64,000 bases of DNA from Thelephora terrestris (taxonomy: Eukaryota > Basidiomycota > Agaricomycetes > Thelephorales > Thelephoraceae), in assembly GCA_015956445.1 (NCBI GenBank), contig WIUZ02000012.1:806001-870000 (forward strand), given 5' to 3'. The notes beneath the pieces were generated by a model. That model was not told the origin of the DNA, ran no database searches, and saw only the letters and a list, made by a program, of their open reading frames with translations. Of the stretch, positions 40,846 to 51,781 are shown piece by piece. The position numbers and the translations under genes were made by a program. Numbering within the stretch: position 1 is the first letter of the stretch; the number at the start of each line of letters is the position of its first letter.

Positions 40846-41631
40846 ATGTCTGTCACGATGGCTCCAAAACTCTTGAGCGGGTGTCCCTTGTTTCAAAAGC
40901 ACGACTCAAATGCAGCCGCGCTGCAAACATATGAGGGGATTAAACTTTTACTCTCCCGGTTGCGACCCGAACAAGACTTTCTTCACGCTGACTTTGGCAG
41001 TCAAAAATTCACACTCTGGTCATTTCCCGGCGGTATCGATTCTCCCAACCAGGCGTTCGAGAATGATTCTACACCTTCCCCTGTGAAATTATCACTCCCC
41101 TGGGGGTCCGCGGGGTCTACTCTGCTAGAAACTGAGGCTTCCGACGTCAGTCCTCTCCCCAAACCTCGAGAGTCCAGCTGACCCCCAGTAATACGGGCCC
41201 GAGCTCGATGGTGAGCTTCCGAGTAGTTTCCCTAGCTCCCGTGATCGCTTCTGGCTCACAAATCCAGCCGTCCAGGAGTTTTAGACACGCCGAACCAAAA
41301 CCACTATACCCCCTTGCACGCATGCCAATTCAGTTCCACGCCGTCCCTTTGCCATTTGGCAACGACCATAAAGGGAACTCTCCACCGGATCACACGTCTG
41401 TTCCCAAACATTACCTCCTCAAACTTCTGTCGACGAAAGCCATCCTCACAGCGTGGGATCTCTGGAATTATCACAAGTTGGTTGGAGAAGGCGAACGTAT
41501 CTTGCGAGCTGTATCAGATTCCCGCCGCACAACGGTCTCGTTGCGCCTTACAGCGTATGAGAGACGAGTGTAAGAAGGCTGCCCACGATACAGAACATCA
41601 CGGAATGGAGTGGGCCAATTTCGCGGCATAG
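40846..41631 (+). CDS. Small conserved-looking protein, function unknown
   Basis: Three exons assemble cleanly. MSVTMAPKLLSGCPLFQK (ATG 40846; an in-frame ATG also at 40858), TYEGIKLLLSRLRPEQDF, FGSQKFTLWSFPGGIDSPN, then over an intron LTPSNTGPSSM, then over a second intron PSRSFRHAEPKPLYP, HYLLKLLSTKAILTAWDLWN, YHKL and over a third RMRDECKKAAHDTEHHGMEW, ANFAA, stop. All three introns keep phase 0 and have GT..AG borders, which argues that the gene is real. About 210 residues, no membrane helix, no family I can name. Head-to-head with PMT4 across 225 bp. Confidence 0.55.
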
Positions 41632-41994
41632 GTCGGTCAATACGATCCATCCTGTTACTTGTAAATCTCACTCTGAGACATTCATCGGATGTGGATAGAC
41701 AGGGTGCAGATGGTATCCGTCTTCCACTTTAGTCCGCGAATTTTTTTGCTGACTGCTCGACCCGAGAAAATACTGGAAAGGCTGCGTCGTTGTTAACGTT
41801 AAGTCTACAGTTTAAGAACGCACCGCATTGGGGGATGGATCATATGCGTTTCCTTCATGTTTCCCGCTTCTACGTTTTGAGTTGCCTTGAAGGGGACTCG
41901 GTTCAACCAGGATGAAACATCTCGAGATCAATTGTCATAGGGTGACGCCGTGCCAACTATAGTAATAACAGGATAACAATACTACTCTCCAACT
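41632..41994. other. Convergent 3' intergenic region
   Basis: About 360 bases between the small plus-strand gene and NCBP1. No gene, repeat or structure noticed. Confidence 0.5.
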
Positions 41995-44900
41995 TCACGT
42001 CTCCTCTACACCGATAGCAGCATTCCAGATCTTTTTCACCAAGACAGCGGCGGGGTCAGTGGACCCCTCGATTCGTGTCAACGACACCGTGCCTAACGTG
42101 GTCGAATACGTTCGCAAATACGCAGAATACTAGAAAAAAAGAAGTCAGACAAACCGGTTTAAAGCGCCTTAGAATCAAGAGAACGAGTGCGGGACATACA
42201 CTTCCACAGAAATGCCGATACCATCCCCATGTCTCCCAAGCCCCCCATTCCCCAGTTCCCCAGTTGATCCGGTTATGCCACACGTTCTCCTGGATTACTT
42301 CCCTCGCAAAATCATTTTTGTTCGGCTCACTCGGGAGCGGAACGAGACAGGCAGCGAACCCGTCGAGTGTGCAAGAGAGAACCGATTTTTGTTCTCTAGT
42401 GAGAGAGTTGAACGCTTTGACTGCTGTCGTCAGAGCAGGTGATTCGACGTGGTCATCTGAGGAAATGAAGGCTCAACCCCGGTTTTCTCGATAATAATCA
42501 TGCGGCCAACGTACCTGGTTTCGCGTCTGTATCTACCTCCATTGACGCTCCGTTGCCTGCCCCATCAGCGTTCGCTCTCGCGCGGTTCTCATCCTCTTCC
42601 TTCCTCAACGCGATCACTCTCTTTTTAGCAATCATCACCCGCCCATTGGCTTTATCTAACGCAGCCTTCAACAAATCCCACTGGCAATAATCCACCTTCA
42701 ATGGGCCCTCGCCGTTTCCGTGGCCACTCCCGAAAGCCCATGAAACGACATCCGTGGGGTCCACGATCTGATACTGCATAAGTTTGTCGAACACAATGCC
42801 GACCATTTGACGGTTTCGTTTCCAGAATTGAGCGGACGCTGTTAAGATATCCATCCTGGCTTCAAGGTTTGGTATACCTCCACTGGAGGAGATACCACCA
42901 GCGGCGAGGTTCCGCAGCAGGGGTAGGTAACGTTCCACAGCGTTTAGGAAGTGGGAGAAGGACCGAGAGCCCGTGTGGAGAAGAGATTGGATGGCGATGG
43001 ACCGAAGAATACTGTCGAGGTTTGCCGCGCCGTGGTTGCTCTCTGCTAACGAGTTCCTGAGAGACTCTAGGGCACTCACTACATCTGCAACTTCTGAGCG
43101 ACCACGCAACAAGCCAAGAATGGATTGAGCGGGATCGTGATAGGGGTGAACTGTGGAAAGTGCCGCTATGAGGGATCATATCCACTCGATACAGAGAGAA
43201 TTGAAACGAACCTGGGTCATCATACTCATAATCCGGACCTGGGGCTTTGTCTGGCAGAATCTGGGCCTGCGGGTTCTGGAAATCCTCCGGTAGCGTGCGA
43301 CCAATTCGGTCGTAGTACGCGAGTCTTATCTCGAATTCGACTGCTTTCCTCATGAAGCCACGTCTTGGATTTTGGGACGACAGTTGAAGATCAGGTATCC
43401 TAAGGGTCCACTCGTAAATGACGCGAAATGGCAATGAAGATGAAACCGCAAACCATTCTTTCCACACCCACTGAAAGTTGAAGTTACTCATGTGCACTGA
43501 GAACCAATCGGCAAACCTGTGACCGATTTCCACATCCAATCCGTCACCGAGGAAACTGTAAAGCTTCCGGATCGACTTTCCAACCGCTGGTCCGACGGTG
43601 GGAGGGGATAGCTTGCACAATTCCGTTATTAAAGCGATGTAGAACATGCTTCTTTGTCGCGAGTCTGGGAGTGCGAACATGGAGCCGAGGATGTTGTCTA
43701 CGACAGTATTTTCAAGTTGCCAATCCTTTCCGGGGACAGGGTCAGGGATTTCTATACCGGGGGGCGGGTTAGGTTTTGGTCGGAACGTTCCAGCAGGTGT
43801 CCACTTTGCAAACTCGAGGAGTATACGAGCGCATTCCTTTCGGTTGACATCATAGATGTCGATGATGTCGAGCAGAGTAGATTTTAGAGCATAACCTGCG
43901 GGCGTCATTGGATCTGGAACAACCTACAGGCGGGACAAGGCGGGTCAGCCTGGAGAAGGAACAGGTGGGGAGAAAGGAATTACGTCGTTATCAAACAGCG
44001 TAAGGTGATATTCTGGCCATTCTTCTCTCTTGACCTCGCTCGAGCTCTCACCAAGCGTGTCCATTTCCACCACCTCCGGAGGGACAAGAACAGAAGGGAG
44101 ATCGAACGGCGGTAGAACAGGTTCGGGGCCGTCTAAATACGGTTGGGGGAATATGTCTGACAAATTTGCAAAATCTTGCGCATTGAGCGTCTTCATGGCT
44201 GCCAAGCCACAGTCAAGGATCTATGAAGGGCGGGTTAGATGCCATAAATCAAACAGGATTTTGTCCTCACTTCGATCGACCCTTCGATGGGTTCTGTCAA
44301 TGCATGGAACCGCACCATAGGTTGAGCAAGGGACTTCAAGAAGGTGGTGGTATCGACGTATGTCTGGACGGCGTTGATTATATCGAGCACACTTGTTGCT
44401 GAGTGTTGCTTTAATGCTTGGCCAGCCTAAGGAAACCTGCGTCAGGTGTTGCATAATTATGGGTGTGGTTGGTCGTACCATGAGCAGGCCCTCGACAGCA
44501 CACAAAGCAGCGCGTTTACCTCTCCCCTGAGAAACGCCAAACTCGTCCAAAACAGTTGTGAACGATAGGAGTAGCGAAATCATTGACTGAGCCGAAACGA
44601 TGTTTGCTGTTGTTAGGTGAGAGAAGAATTGAATCTACGGGTGTCGGATGATTAGGGAGGCCGTGAGGATGGGTTGGAGCTAACGTACACATAATCTAAT
44701 CTCTCTCCAAGCAAGCTGGTCCAGGTAACCTTGGAAACCCTTCCAGAAATCCTCCAAGAGGGAACGTCCAAGCGAGACACCTTCAGGAAAGCCGGGAGCA
44801 ATCTCAGGGGGTGGCGGCTCATGCAGAATCTTGAGAAGCGCGGCGTAATACGGGATCTTGTGGGGTTGCTCTGTCACTCTATAACGAACGAGAGACGCGA

Positions 44901-45282
44901 TTGAGGTTAGTTGACCACGTTTATTGGAAACGACGCGTCTGTGGGATGGGAAACGGTGACGTACCCGATCCTGATGCATTCAGCCACGAACGGAATGCCT
45001 GCTGGGTGGTCGTATATAAATTTGGCTACCCGGTGAAGTTCCTGCAGGGGGTCCTAGCAGGACAACTCGCGTGTGAGACCAACAGGTGTTTTTTTATCGC
45101 CTTTCTATCGAGCGTACCACTTCTCCTAGCTTGAGGATTGTGCTTCGCAGTCTCTGTTCTGGGGTCTCTTGTACAGGCTCCCTATAGTCATCTAAAAATG
45201 CCGTGAACTGGTCGATTCCTAGCAAGTTCTCCCATAGTTTCGCACCTCTGTATCTTCGGCCACGACCTCGGTAACCGCTCAT
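41995..45282 (-). CDS. CBC1: Nuclear cap-binding protein subunit 1 (CBP80/CBC1)
   Basis: Large subunit of the nuclear cap-binding complex, which escorts capped RNA in splicing and export. Starts MSGYRGRGRRYRG with a basic arm, ETPEQRLRSTILKLGE, then MIF4G-type helices: YYAALLKILHEPPPPEI, LLEDFWKGFQGYLDQLAWRE, FTTVLDEFGVSQGRGKRAAL, TLNAQDFANLSDIFPQPYLD, GYALKSTLLDIIDIYDVNRK, ECARILLEFAKWTPAGTF, WQLENTVVDNILGSMFALP, SMFYIALITELCKLSPPTVG, RFADWFSVHMSNFNFQWVWK, EWFAVS and RVIYEWTLRIPDLQLSSQNP, RRGFMRKAVEFEIRLAYYDR. The last third has LTASAQFWKRNRQMVGIVFD, KLMQYQIVDPTDVVSWAF and ends near IWNAAIGVEET. Domain order is that of CBP80 (three helical repeats). Many short introns. Confidence 0.92.
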
Positions 45283-45452
45283 TCCAGCCGGATACTCTCG
45301 AGTTGTGTGGTGGGGGTAAGTTTGTGACAGACACGAGGATGTATTCGTGACGATGTCACGGGTGGTCTAGCCTATGCGCTGGTACAGTCATGGTACAGGC
45401 TAAAATCGGCTCGCACAAAGATTACATTTGTAGATTCTCAGAAAAACGCAGG

Positions 45453-46478
45453 TCAAAAGAAGTCACCTCCACCATTGTCACCTCCACCATTGTCGAAACC
45501 ACCGTTGTCGAAACCACCATCGTCGAAACCATTATCAAAACCATTATCATAACCCTGATCATAGCCGGAATTCAAACCTTCATCATAGATATGCTCATCA
45601 TGGTCATGGATGGCCTCTTCCAAGAGAACACCTCCCAACAGACCACCACCGACACCTGTATATGGGGAACCGCATAAGGACTCGATTGGAATGCGGAATG
45701 GGAGGCCAAACAATTACCTAGAGCAAGCCCTGCGCCTCCACCGAGCCCGCTGCGCTTGGGTTTACTTTGTACGTAGGCGGGTTGCGGGGGAGGATAAGAC
45801 TGTCCATAGCCACCATACCCAGGGCCAGGGCTATATCCCCCATGGCTAGAACTATTGCTGGATCCATGGTGACCACCAAATAATCCGCCCAATAGGCCCC
45901 CGGCTGTGGTTGGGTTCGGTTATCATCTGATGGGCAAGAGTTTATCAGGAGAACCCACATTTCCTCCCCCTCTCTTCGTTAGGGCCTGGGGAGTTCCACC
46001 CGGCCTGGGGCTGTCCATATCCGGAATTCGAGGGAGAGGTACCCCATTGCCCTTGTGGCGAGCCATACTGATTCTGGGGCGGAGGTAGCCCCGAAGGAGG
46101 CTGGTACTGAGACGGCGGTGGACCGGGAGGCGGAGGAGGTAAGCCAGCAGGATGCGTCCAACTTGATGAGGGCGGTTGAGTATTTGTGTTTACATAGAAC
46201 CTGAAAATCGGATGCGTTCAGATTGAGATCCAAGTCGGAGATCATGCGCATGGGCGAATATACCAGGCCTTGTAGCTGAGGGAGGGAAATGGGTTAATAT
46301 CTGGTCGGGGAACGAAGGAGATGATGTTACTTTGCGTCATACTGCTGCACCCAGCCCTGTGGCAAAGGGCGAGAATCTGGCGGCAATGATAAACACTTTG
46401 TTCCATACGTCAAGATAATGCTCAACCTGGATTTCTTGGAGGTTCACTCGGGTTACTGTACGGTGGGGGCGCAGACAT
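45453..46478 (-). CDS. WW-domain protein with Gly/Asp-rich tail
   Basis: Starts MSAPPPYSNPSEPPRNP; exons join to DSRPLPQGWVQQYDAK, N, YKAW, FYVNTNTQPPSSSWTHPAG, forming one WW domain (GW...YYVN..TQ..SW.HP). Then a Pro/Gln/Gly-rich region (PPPPPGPPPSQYQPPSG) and GGLLGGLFGGHHGSSNSSS lead over further introns to VGGGLLGGVLLEEAIHDHDE and a tail of repeats GYDNGFDNGFDDGGFDNGG ending in GDFF. Such proteins are common in basidiomycetes; the WW domain binds Pro-rich partners but the cellular job is unknown. The join at about 45,890-45,940 is inferred. Confidence 0.68.
45458..45560 (-). repeat. Short tandem repeat coding for GFDNG/GGDNG
   Basis: About ten imperfect 15-bp and 12-bp units of the type ACCATTGTCGAAACC (plus strand) code for Asn/Asp/Gly repeats at the C terminus of the WW protein. 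It is coding, not a satellite. Confidence 0.6.
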
Positions 46479-46756
46479 GATGGTAAACGAGGGGAATCGA
46501 TGGATCGCAGAAACGCAAGTGGGAGCTTTTTATAACAGCAGCGCAGCTGACCATCGCCGAATCTGGTAGACGACTCCTGCATACCGACGTTGCGCAGTCC
46601 ACCTTAAGCCCACCCGTTTGAGACCGCAACTTCATAAAGGACAGGATCTGTATACGCATAGCCATTGTATATAGGGCGACATCAGCGGACAAAGGGCAAT
46701 TGATCAAACGAGAAACACAGGCGAGGTATCGGTACATCAGCCACTTGAGCACAGCA

Positions 46757-47833
46757 TCACTCTTTTGTCTTACGCTTTTTCTCCTTCTTTTCTGGCTGAG
46801 CGGGGACCTTTTGCTTGGCCGGGGGGTTCTGGCTCTGAGGAGTCGAAGAGGATTTCTTATGTTTTTTCTCCTTTGCCGGCACAACAACGGGGGGCTTCTC
46901 TTCCTCATCATCATCGTCGTCCGAACTATCCTCGGAAGAATCTGACGAGGAGGCGGCCGAGTCTTCGGAGCTGGCGGCCACGGTGATGTCGGTCTTCTTT
47001 TTCTGTGAGCGTTTTCAGATCTCGGAATTCACCGCTAGCAGGTAACCGACCGTGGATCGCCTATCGCCGACGCCGGGGGTGGGCTCTGTGACCTGAACAG
47101 GAACTGCTACTCCGGCTTTCATCGCGTCATAGTCTAGCTTCTCCTGCTTGTACACCGCCTTCGCTTCCTCCTGGCGCCGACTGTATGTCTGGTACGGGGA
47201 CGACTGGTCAGAGGCGCGACTACGTGGATCGACGCGTCGGTTCGTACCTCTTTCTCCTCAGGTCTCATTTGTGCCCAGCGTTGGGAAATGTTGGTCAAAA
47301 TCTCGTGATTCGCCATGGAAGGGTTGGCCCTTTTCATCGCCTGGCGGACTTCGTTCTGGAACAAGAGATAAGAGGAAGGAGGTCGTTTCGGCGCGTCAGG
47401 GTCGCGAGGTTTCTTGACCCTCCTCTTTTTCACAACCTCCCCTTCTTGGGTATGGTCGGACTTGCGTTTACCGACGCCGTTGGGTTGGCCAGGAACCATT
47501 GGGAGTTGCTGGGGAGGAGGCATCATCTGCTTCATGTTCAATTGGGGGTTCACCCCCATTGGTGGACCAGCCGCGAAGGGTGATCCCATTGGGGGCATAG
47601 GTTGGATAACCTGGAGCGTAGCAGGTCCAAGGCTATGGAGCACATGAGCATACTGGTCGCTGATTTCGGCACATTTTCGCATAGTATCCGAGAGGGAGTT
47701 GAGATGGTTGAGCAGCTGGGACAAGTGATTTTTTCCTCATTAGCAAACGCGACGATGCACGAACGACGACCAGTAGAGGTACCTGCAGCTTTGCAAACTC
47801 GAATTGAGCGAGACCATCAGGGAGGTTCGACAT
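46757..47833 (-). CDS. HMG-box DNA-binding protein
   Basis: Starts MSNLPDGLAQFEFAKLQ; an intron joins LLNHLNSLSDTMRKCAEISD, a helical N-terminal region. A Pro/Met/Gly-rich linker (MGVNPQLNMKQMMPPPQQL) and a bipartite basic stretch (KRKSDHTQEGEVVKKRRVKK) lead into one HMG box: PRDPDAPKRPPSSYLLFQNE, VRQAMKRANPSMANHEILTN, ISQRWAQMRPEEKE, then after an intron YDAMKAG. A short exon, and an acidic Ser/Asp run (SSDSSEDSSDDDDDEEEKPP) with a Lys-rich end (KEKKHKK, KKEKKRKTKE) close the protein. Chromatin architecture role like HMGB/Nhp6 is likely; the N-terminal helix and acidic tail set it apart from Nhp6. Confidence 0.82.
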
Positions 47834-48204
47834 GTTTTGAGGATTGTTATCGAGACTACAAACGCCCCAAGCCCGAATCGTAAGGGGGTAAGAAAAGAAT
47901 ACAAACAGCGTCTTAGACCTCTCGTGCTATATGGCTTTAGTTTTTGAAACTCAGCTTCGCTAATGTTTACTCCGATTGGAATTTCAGGCTCCGACCCTCA
48001 CCCCTTGTCGCAGATTTTCCTTTGAGTCCTTCCTACTTACCCGTACGACTGACGGCAGCGATTTGAAACCTTAGTGTTAAACAAGCAGGCAACGAGTTCT
48101 CGTCTGTCAGCATTCTGAACGACGACGGAACTACATCGCGATTCCTAAAAAGACTTATAATCCCTCCTTGTTGAAAGCCCGTTGCGACAGCCACACGCGG
48201 CTAA
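47834..48204. other. Divergent promoter between HMG-box and PNUTS-like genes
   Basis: About 370 bases between two divergent starts. No clear motif repeats noticed. Confidence 0.5.
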
Positions 48205-51200
48205 ATGGACTCTATATACGGGGCGTGGATGCAACCCGCTGGGCCACAAGATAGCCTGCACCACCCATCTGGTCCCACAGAGCAAAGCTGGAAGGATCCT
48301 GCGTCGACAACGGCGACAAGCACCAATGGTCCCGGCCCGTCTTCAGGCTCACAGCCCACGCTGGATCTGAACGATTTTGGGCTGAGTGTGGACATCAACG
48401 GGGGTGCGTGTTTTCTGGGAACCGCTGGGGTGATGTGCAACTAACGCGGTTATTCTGTAGGGATCAACCCCCACGGCACGTCTGGCGGAACCTCGACTTC
48501 ATCGCCCGCGTCAGGGTCGCAGCAATACGGCCACTTCTCTCAGTACCCATTTTTCCTTCCCGGGCCTTTCAACGTAACTCCATACGGATCGAATCCGCAG
48601 TGGCCTCCCTCAGTCCCCTTGTCCTCATATTCTTCGTTGAATGGTGCTACCACGAACACTAACGGGCAGATGTCCTCTCCTCCCCAGATGGTAATAGAGT
48701 TGAGTATCCCCGACCATTTCCCCAACCCTGTCTGACACATGCTTATCTAGTCCCGCGCTGACAATGGGGACACCGCCCACTGCTTCCAATTCTCAACCGT
48801 ACTCATTATCGACCCGTTCCCCCTTCTCATCGTATCACAATTCGACGATGGCGATTAATCCAGCATTTGTGCACAGCTTCCCCCCGTCCCACCAGATTGC
48901 GCAATCTCCGCCGCAGACACTCGCTCCCTACGCCCTCCATGCTCCTTCACCGCCGGTCGAGACAATATCTCCGACCGCTTTTTACCAGCAATCGACGCCC
49001 TCAACCTCAACTTCCGCAACACCTCCTTCAAATACCCCGATCTCGACCTCCAACAAGCTTTCCCCACAAGCTCGCCAGGAAAGATTCAATTCTACGATCA
49101 AGCCCTTACTTCAGCCGAACCAGTTCACTGGCGCCGGCGCTGTGAGTGACCTCGCTGACAAGATCATAGCTTTGGACGTTCCAGAGGTTGATGGTCCTTT
49201 GCGGCTGGAAATACTGACGAAAATCAGGGACAACGCCGGCAATCATTACTTCCGCGCTTGGGTTGAGAATGAAGATGCGATGGATATAACACGAGAGTGG
49301 CTTAAAGCTGCTGCAAAAGGGGACGACCAGTTGGCTGAAACGATAATGCCGTTATTACATGTGAGAAGATCGTTTACGATTTCAATGATGAAAGTCCCTG
49401 AATGCCGTAATCGTCAGATAATCGACCGATTGCCTTGGTCCCTTGAGTCCCTTCGGAAAGCGAAATTGGGGAAGATAATACTGAAACTAACCAAGGAAGC
49501 ATCGATACCCGGTAAGCATCTGAGCGCATTCCTCCGTTTGTGCGAACACAACCCCGCTGCTGCGTGGTTGACCGACCTAAGCCCGGATCGTTGTACCTGT
49601 ACTTTTCCTCATATCGTTCGCAAAGAGACAAATGAGCTTGAATCTAACAATTCCTTCTCTCTGTTCGTATCGCCTCGCAGCGGTCAAGGACATGGCTTCA
49701 AATCTGGAACGTAAATGGCGACAGATGGCGTCCACCAATCCGAAAGATGACCCTTCGAAAAAGAGTGGTGACACGGAAACCTCAGAGGGTAGGTCACGAT
49801 AGTTCATCATGCCATCTCGCCCACGTGACTGACGAGACGTTTGGAAATCATTTTGCGCTAGATACGAAAACGAAAAAGAGGAAACCATCAGAACCTCCTC
49901 CAAAGCCTGGCCCCCCGGCGAAGAAGACAGCAGTTACACTAACGACCACAAAATCCACAACTACCGCCACGAAGACCAGCGCTGTCAAAGATGCGAAATC
50001 CGATTCATCATTCTTTTCTGCCCCAAAGCCCAAACCGAAGCTTCCAAGTTTCAAGAAGGCTCCTGTACCGATGAAGAAGGAACCAGAAGCTAACGTTGCA
50101 CAACCCTCCTCGCTAGATCCTTTCCAAGAGGCTTTGAAGTCGATGGCGAAAGGTCGCAAGGAATCTCCCTCTGTCACCCCCATCCCTCAACAACCAACTC
50201 CACCAACCCTGAATACAACAGCGACCGTTACTGCAGGTTTAACAAAGACTTTGAAGAAGAAGAAGTCTGTTAGTTGGGCTCCGGATGGTCGTCTGGAACA
50301 GGTCAAACTCATCGAACGAGCGGTGTATGACGACGACCCAGTAGACGTCAGCATCTTTCTCTTTGCTTCATCTTTAGATAGTTGGTGTGAAATATCCGTT
50401 TATTTACTCGGCGCTTTTGTTGTGTTGCAGGGAACGACGATTCACAACATTCGTGATCTCGATCGAGACGAGGGCGCAGCTATGCATGCCCAATTGTTCG
50501 AGGAGCTCATTGATTGGGCAGAGCCTCAAGGTGAGAGACCCTCAGATCACGTGCCACTTTCCTGTATTGATACCGAAGCCCTTCAGTTCTTGATATCCCC
50601 CAGGATATAGAGCTGAGGTCTCGGGGCGAGGCAAGTCAAGAACGGTTAGCCCAAGAAGAGCGCGAGAAGACAGCGCTAGGTGCCTTCTATATATCTGTAA
50701 CGCAGATACCTGACAGCCCTGCCGAACCACCGGTCATCACCCCGGACGATGAAGTGGATTCGACCGTTCGGCACATGGTTATCGGGCCGGATGCCGAATC
50801 GATATTTTTGTCAGCACCTCCACCGTCGGAAGCATCAGCCGGTGCATTCCACAACGATCAATTCGGCGGGCCGAGTGTTATGAGTATAGACGAAGATCCG
50901 AATAAACCCTTCCCCCCGATGGATCCCAGCATGTTATCCACCATGTCCGCTGGGCTGGGGAACATGACACCAGAGCATCTCACCCAACTCTTAGCCACAC
51001 TCGCCTCGCAGAATGGGATGTATGGTCAACAACAGCAGCAACAAGGAGTACATGGTCAGCAGGTGCCTCCTTACGGTAGCGTAGGGAATGGTACCGGTCA
51101 GGAAGATTGGAACGCGGCTCATCAACAATGGGGTGACTACGGTGGCTATCAACAGGAAGATACCGGCGATGTGCAACAACAACAGCCATCTCAACGCGGT

Positions 51201-51423
51201 GGCTGGGATCGTGGCGGCTTCCGTGGAAGAGGTCGCGGTCGCGGGCGTGGGGGAGGACTGGTGGGCGATGGATACAAGGATGGCAGAAAGCGAAAACCCT
51301 GTACGTTTTTCGCGCAAGGAAGGCGAGTAATCCTTACCCCTCTCTGGCAACGGAGGCTAATCGTCTATCTTCTGCAGGTGTAGATATGGTGACCAATGCG
51401 ACTTCAGTCACGAAGCTTACTGA
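48205..51423 (+). CDS. PNUTS/PPP1R10-like PP1 regulatory protein
   Basis: Animal PNUTS targets PP1 to chromatin and RNA polymerase II. ATG at 48205 (MDSIYGAWMQPAGPQDS). After a Ser/Pro/Thr-rich region comes a TFIIS N-terminal (LW) domain: LLQPNQFTGAGAVSDLADKI, GPLRLEILTKIRDNAGNHYF, ITREWLKAAAKGDDQLAETI, then IIDRLPWSLESLRKAKLGKI. After a Lys/Pro-rich region, KKKKSVSWAPDGRLEQVKLI matches the RVxF-type PP1 docking motif of PNUTS (SVSW for SVTW). A Gln/Gly-rich, RGG-box stretch (WDRGGFRGRGRGRGRGGG) leads to a CCCH zinc finger, C-x7-C-x5-C-x3-H (CTFFAQGR, CRYGDQCDFSHEAY). The finger is completed only if intron 51323-51377 uses a GC donor. Identity rests on all three modules in order. Confidence 0.8.
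51323..51377 (+). other. GC-AG intron inside the zinc finger
   Basis: The exon ends ..CAAGGAAG and the intron begins GCGAGT, ending TCTGCAG. Using the GC donor joins GGA AG to G TGT AGA and yields the full CCCH finger. The GT four bases later (51327) would give a stop right after the join. The borders AG|GCGAGT fit the usual GC-donor pattern. Confidence 0.75.
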
Positions 51424-51781
51424 AGTTCCATGTATTCAGTCAACTTCATTCGCGCTTCCTCCCTTCTCCTAACCCTTAGTGCACCTTCATTGTCTCCTGC
51501 TTCCGTCCTTTGCCCACGCATTGTAGATTATATTAATCACCCGCATAGCTAGCATGTTACTGAACCACCCATTTAATCATCATCATGTGCCGAATCTTAC
51601 ACCACACACGTGCGTTTGCCCATTGTACATGGCCGCTACAAAACCCTACAAAAACGCAATATCTTCTGATTCTAAAAATAGCTTCAGCCCGCACTACCGC
51701 CAGTCTGGCTGTTGGGTCCTGCGTATGCTAGAAGTCATGAAACATGCAGAGTGATTGGTGAAAGAGAGCGATCCATCGACA
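51424..51781. other. Convergent 3' region; start of duplicated block
   Basis: From about 51517 the sequence (ATTGTAGATTATATTAATCA and on) reappears at about 54934 with few changes. So the duplicated unit begins within this interval. No gene seen. Confidence 0.6.

Noticed and set aside
45390-45677. Plus-strand frame rich in Thr/Ile/Val repeats
   Set aside because: Mirror of the Asp/Gly repeat tail of the WW protein; repeat translated on the wrong strand.
47185-47583. Plus-strand 132-residue frame
   Set aside because: Antisense to the HMG box exon.
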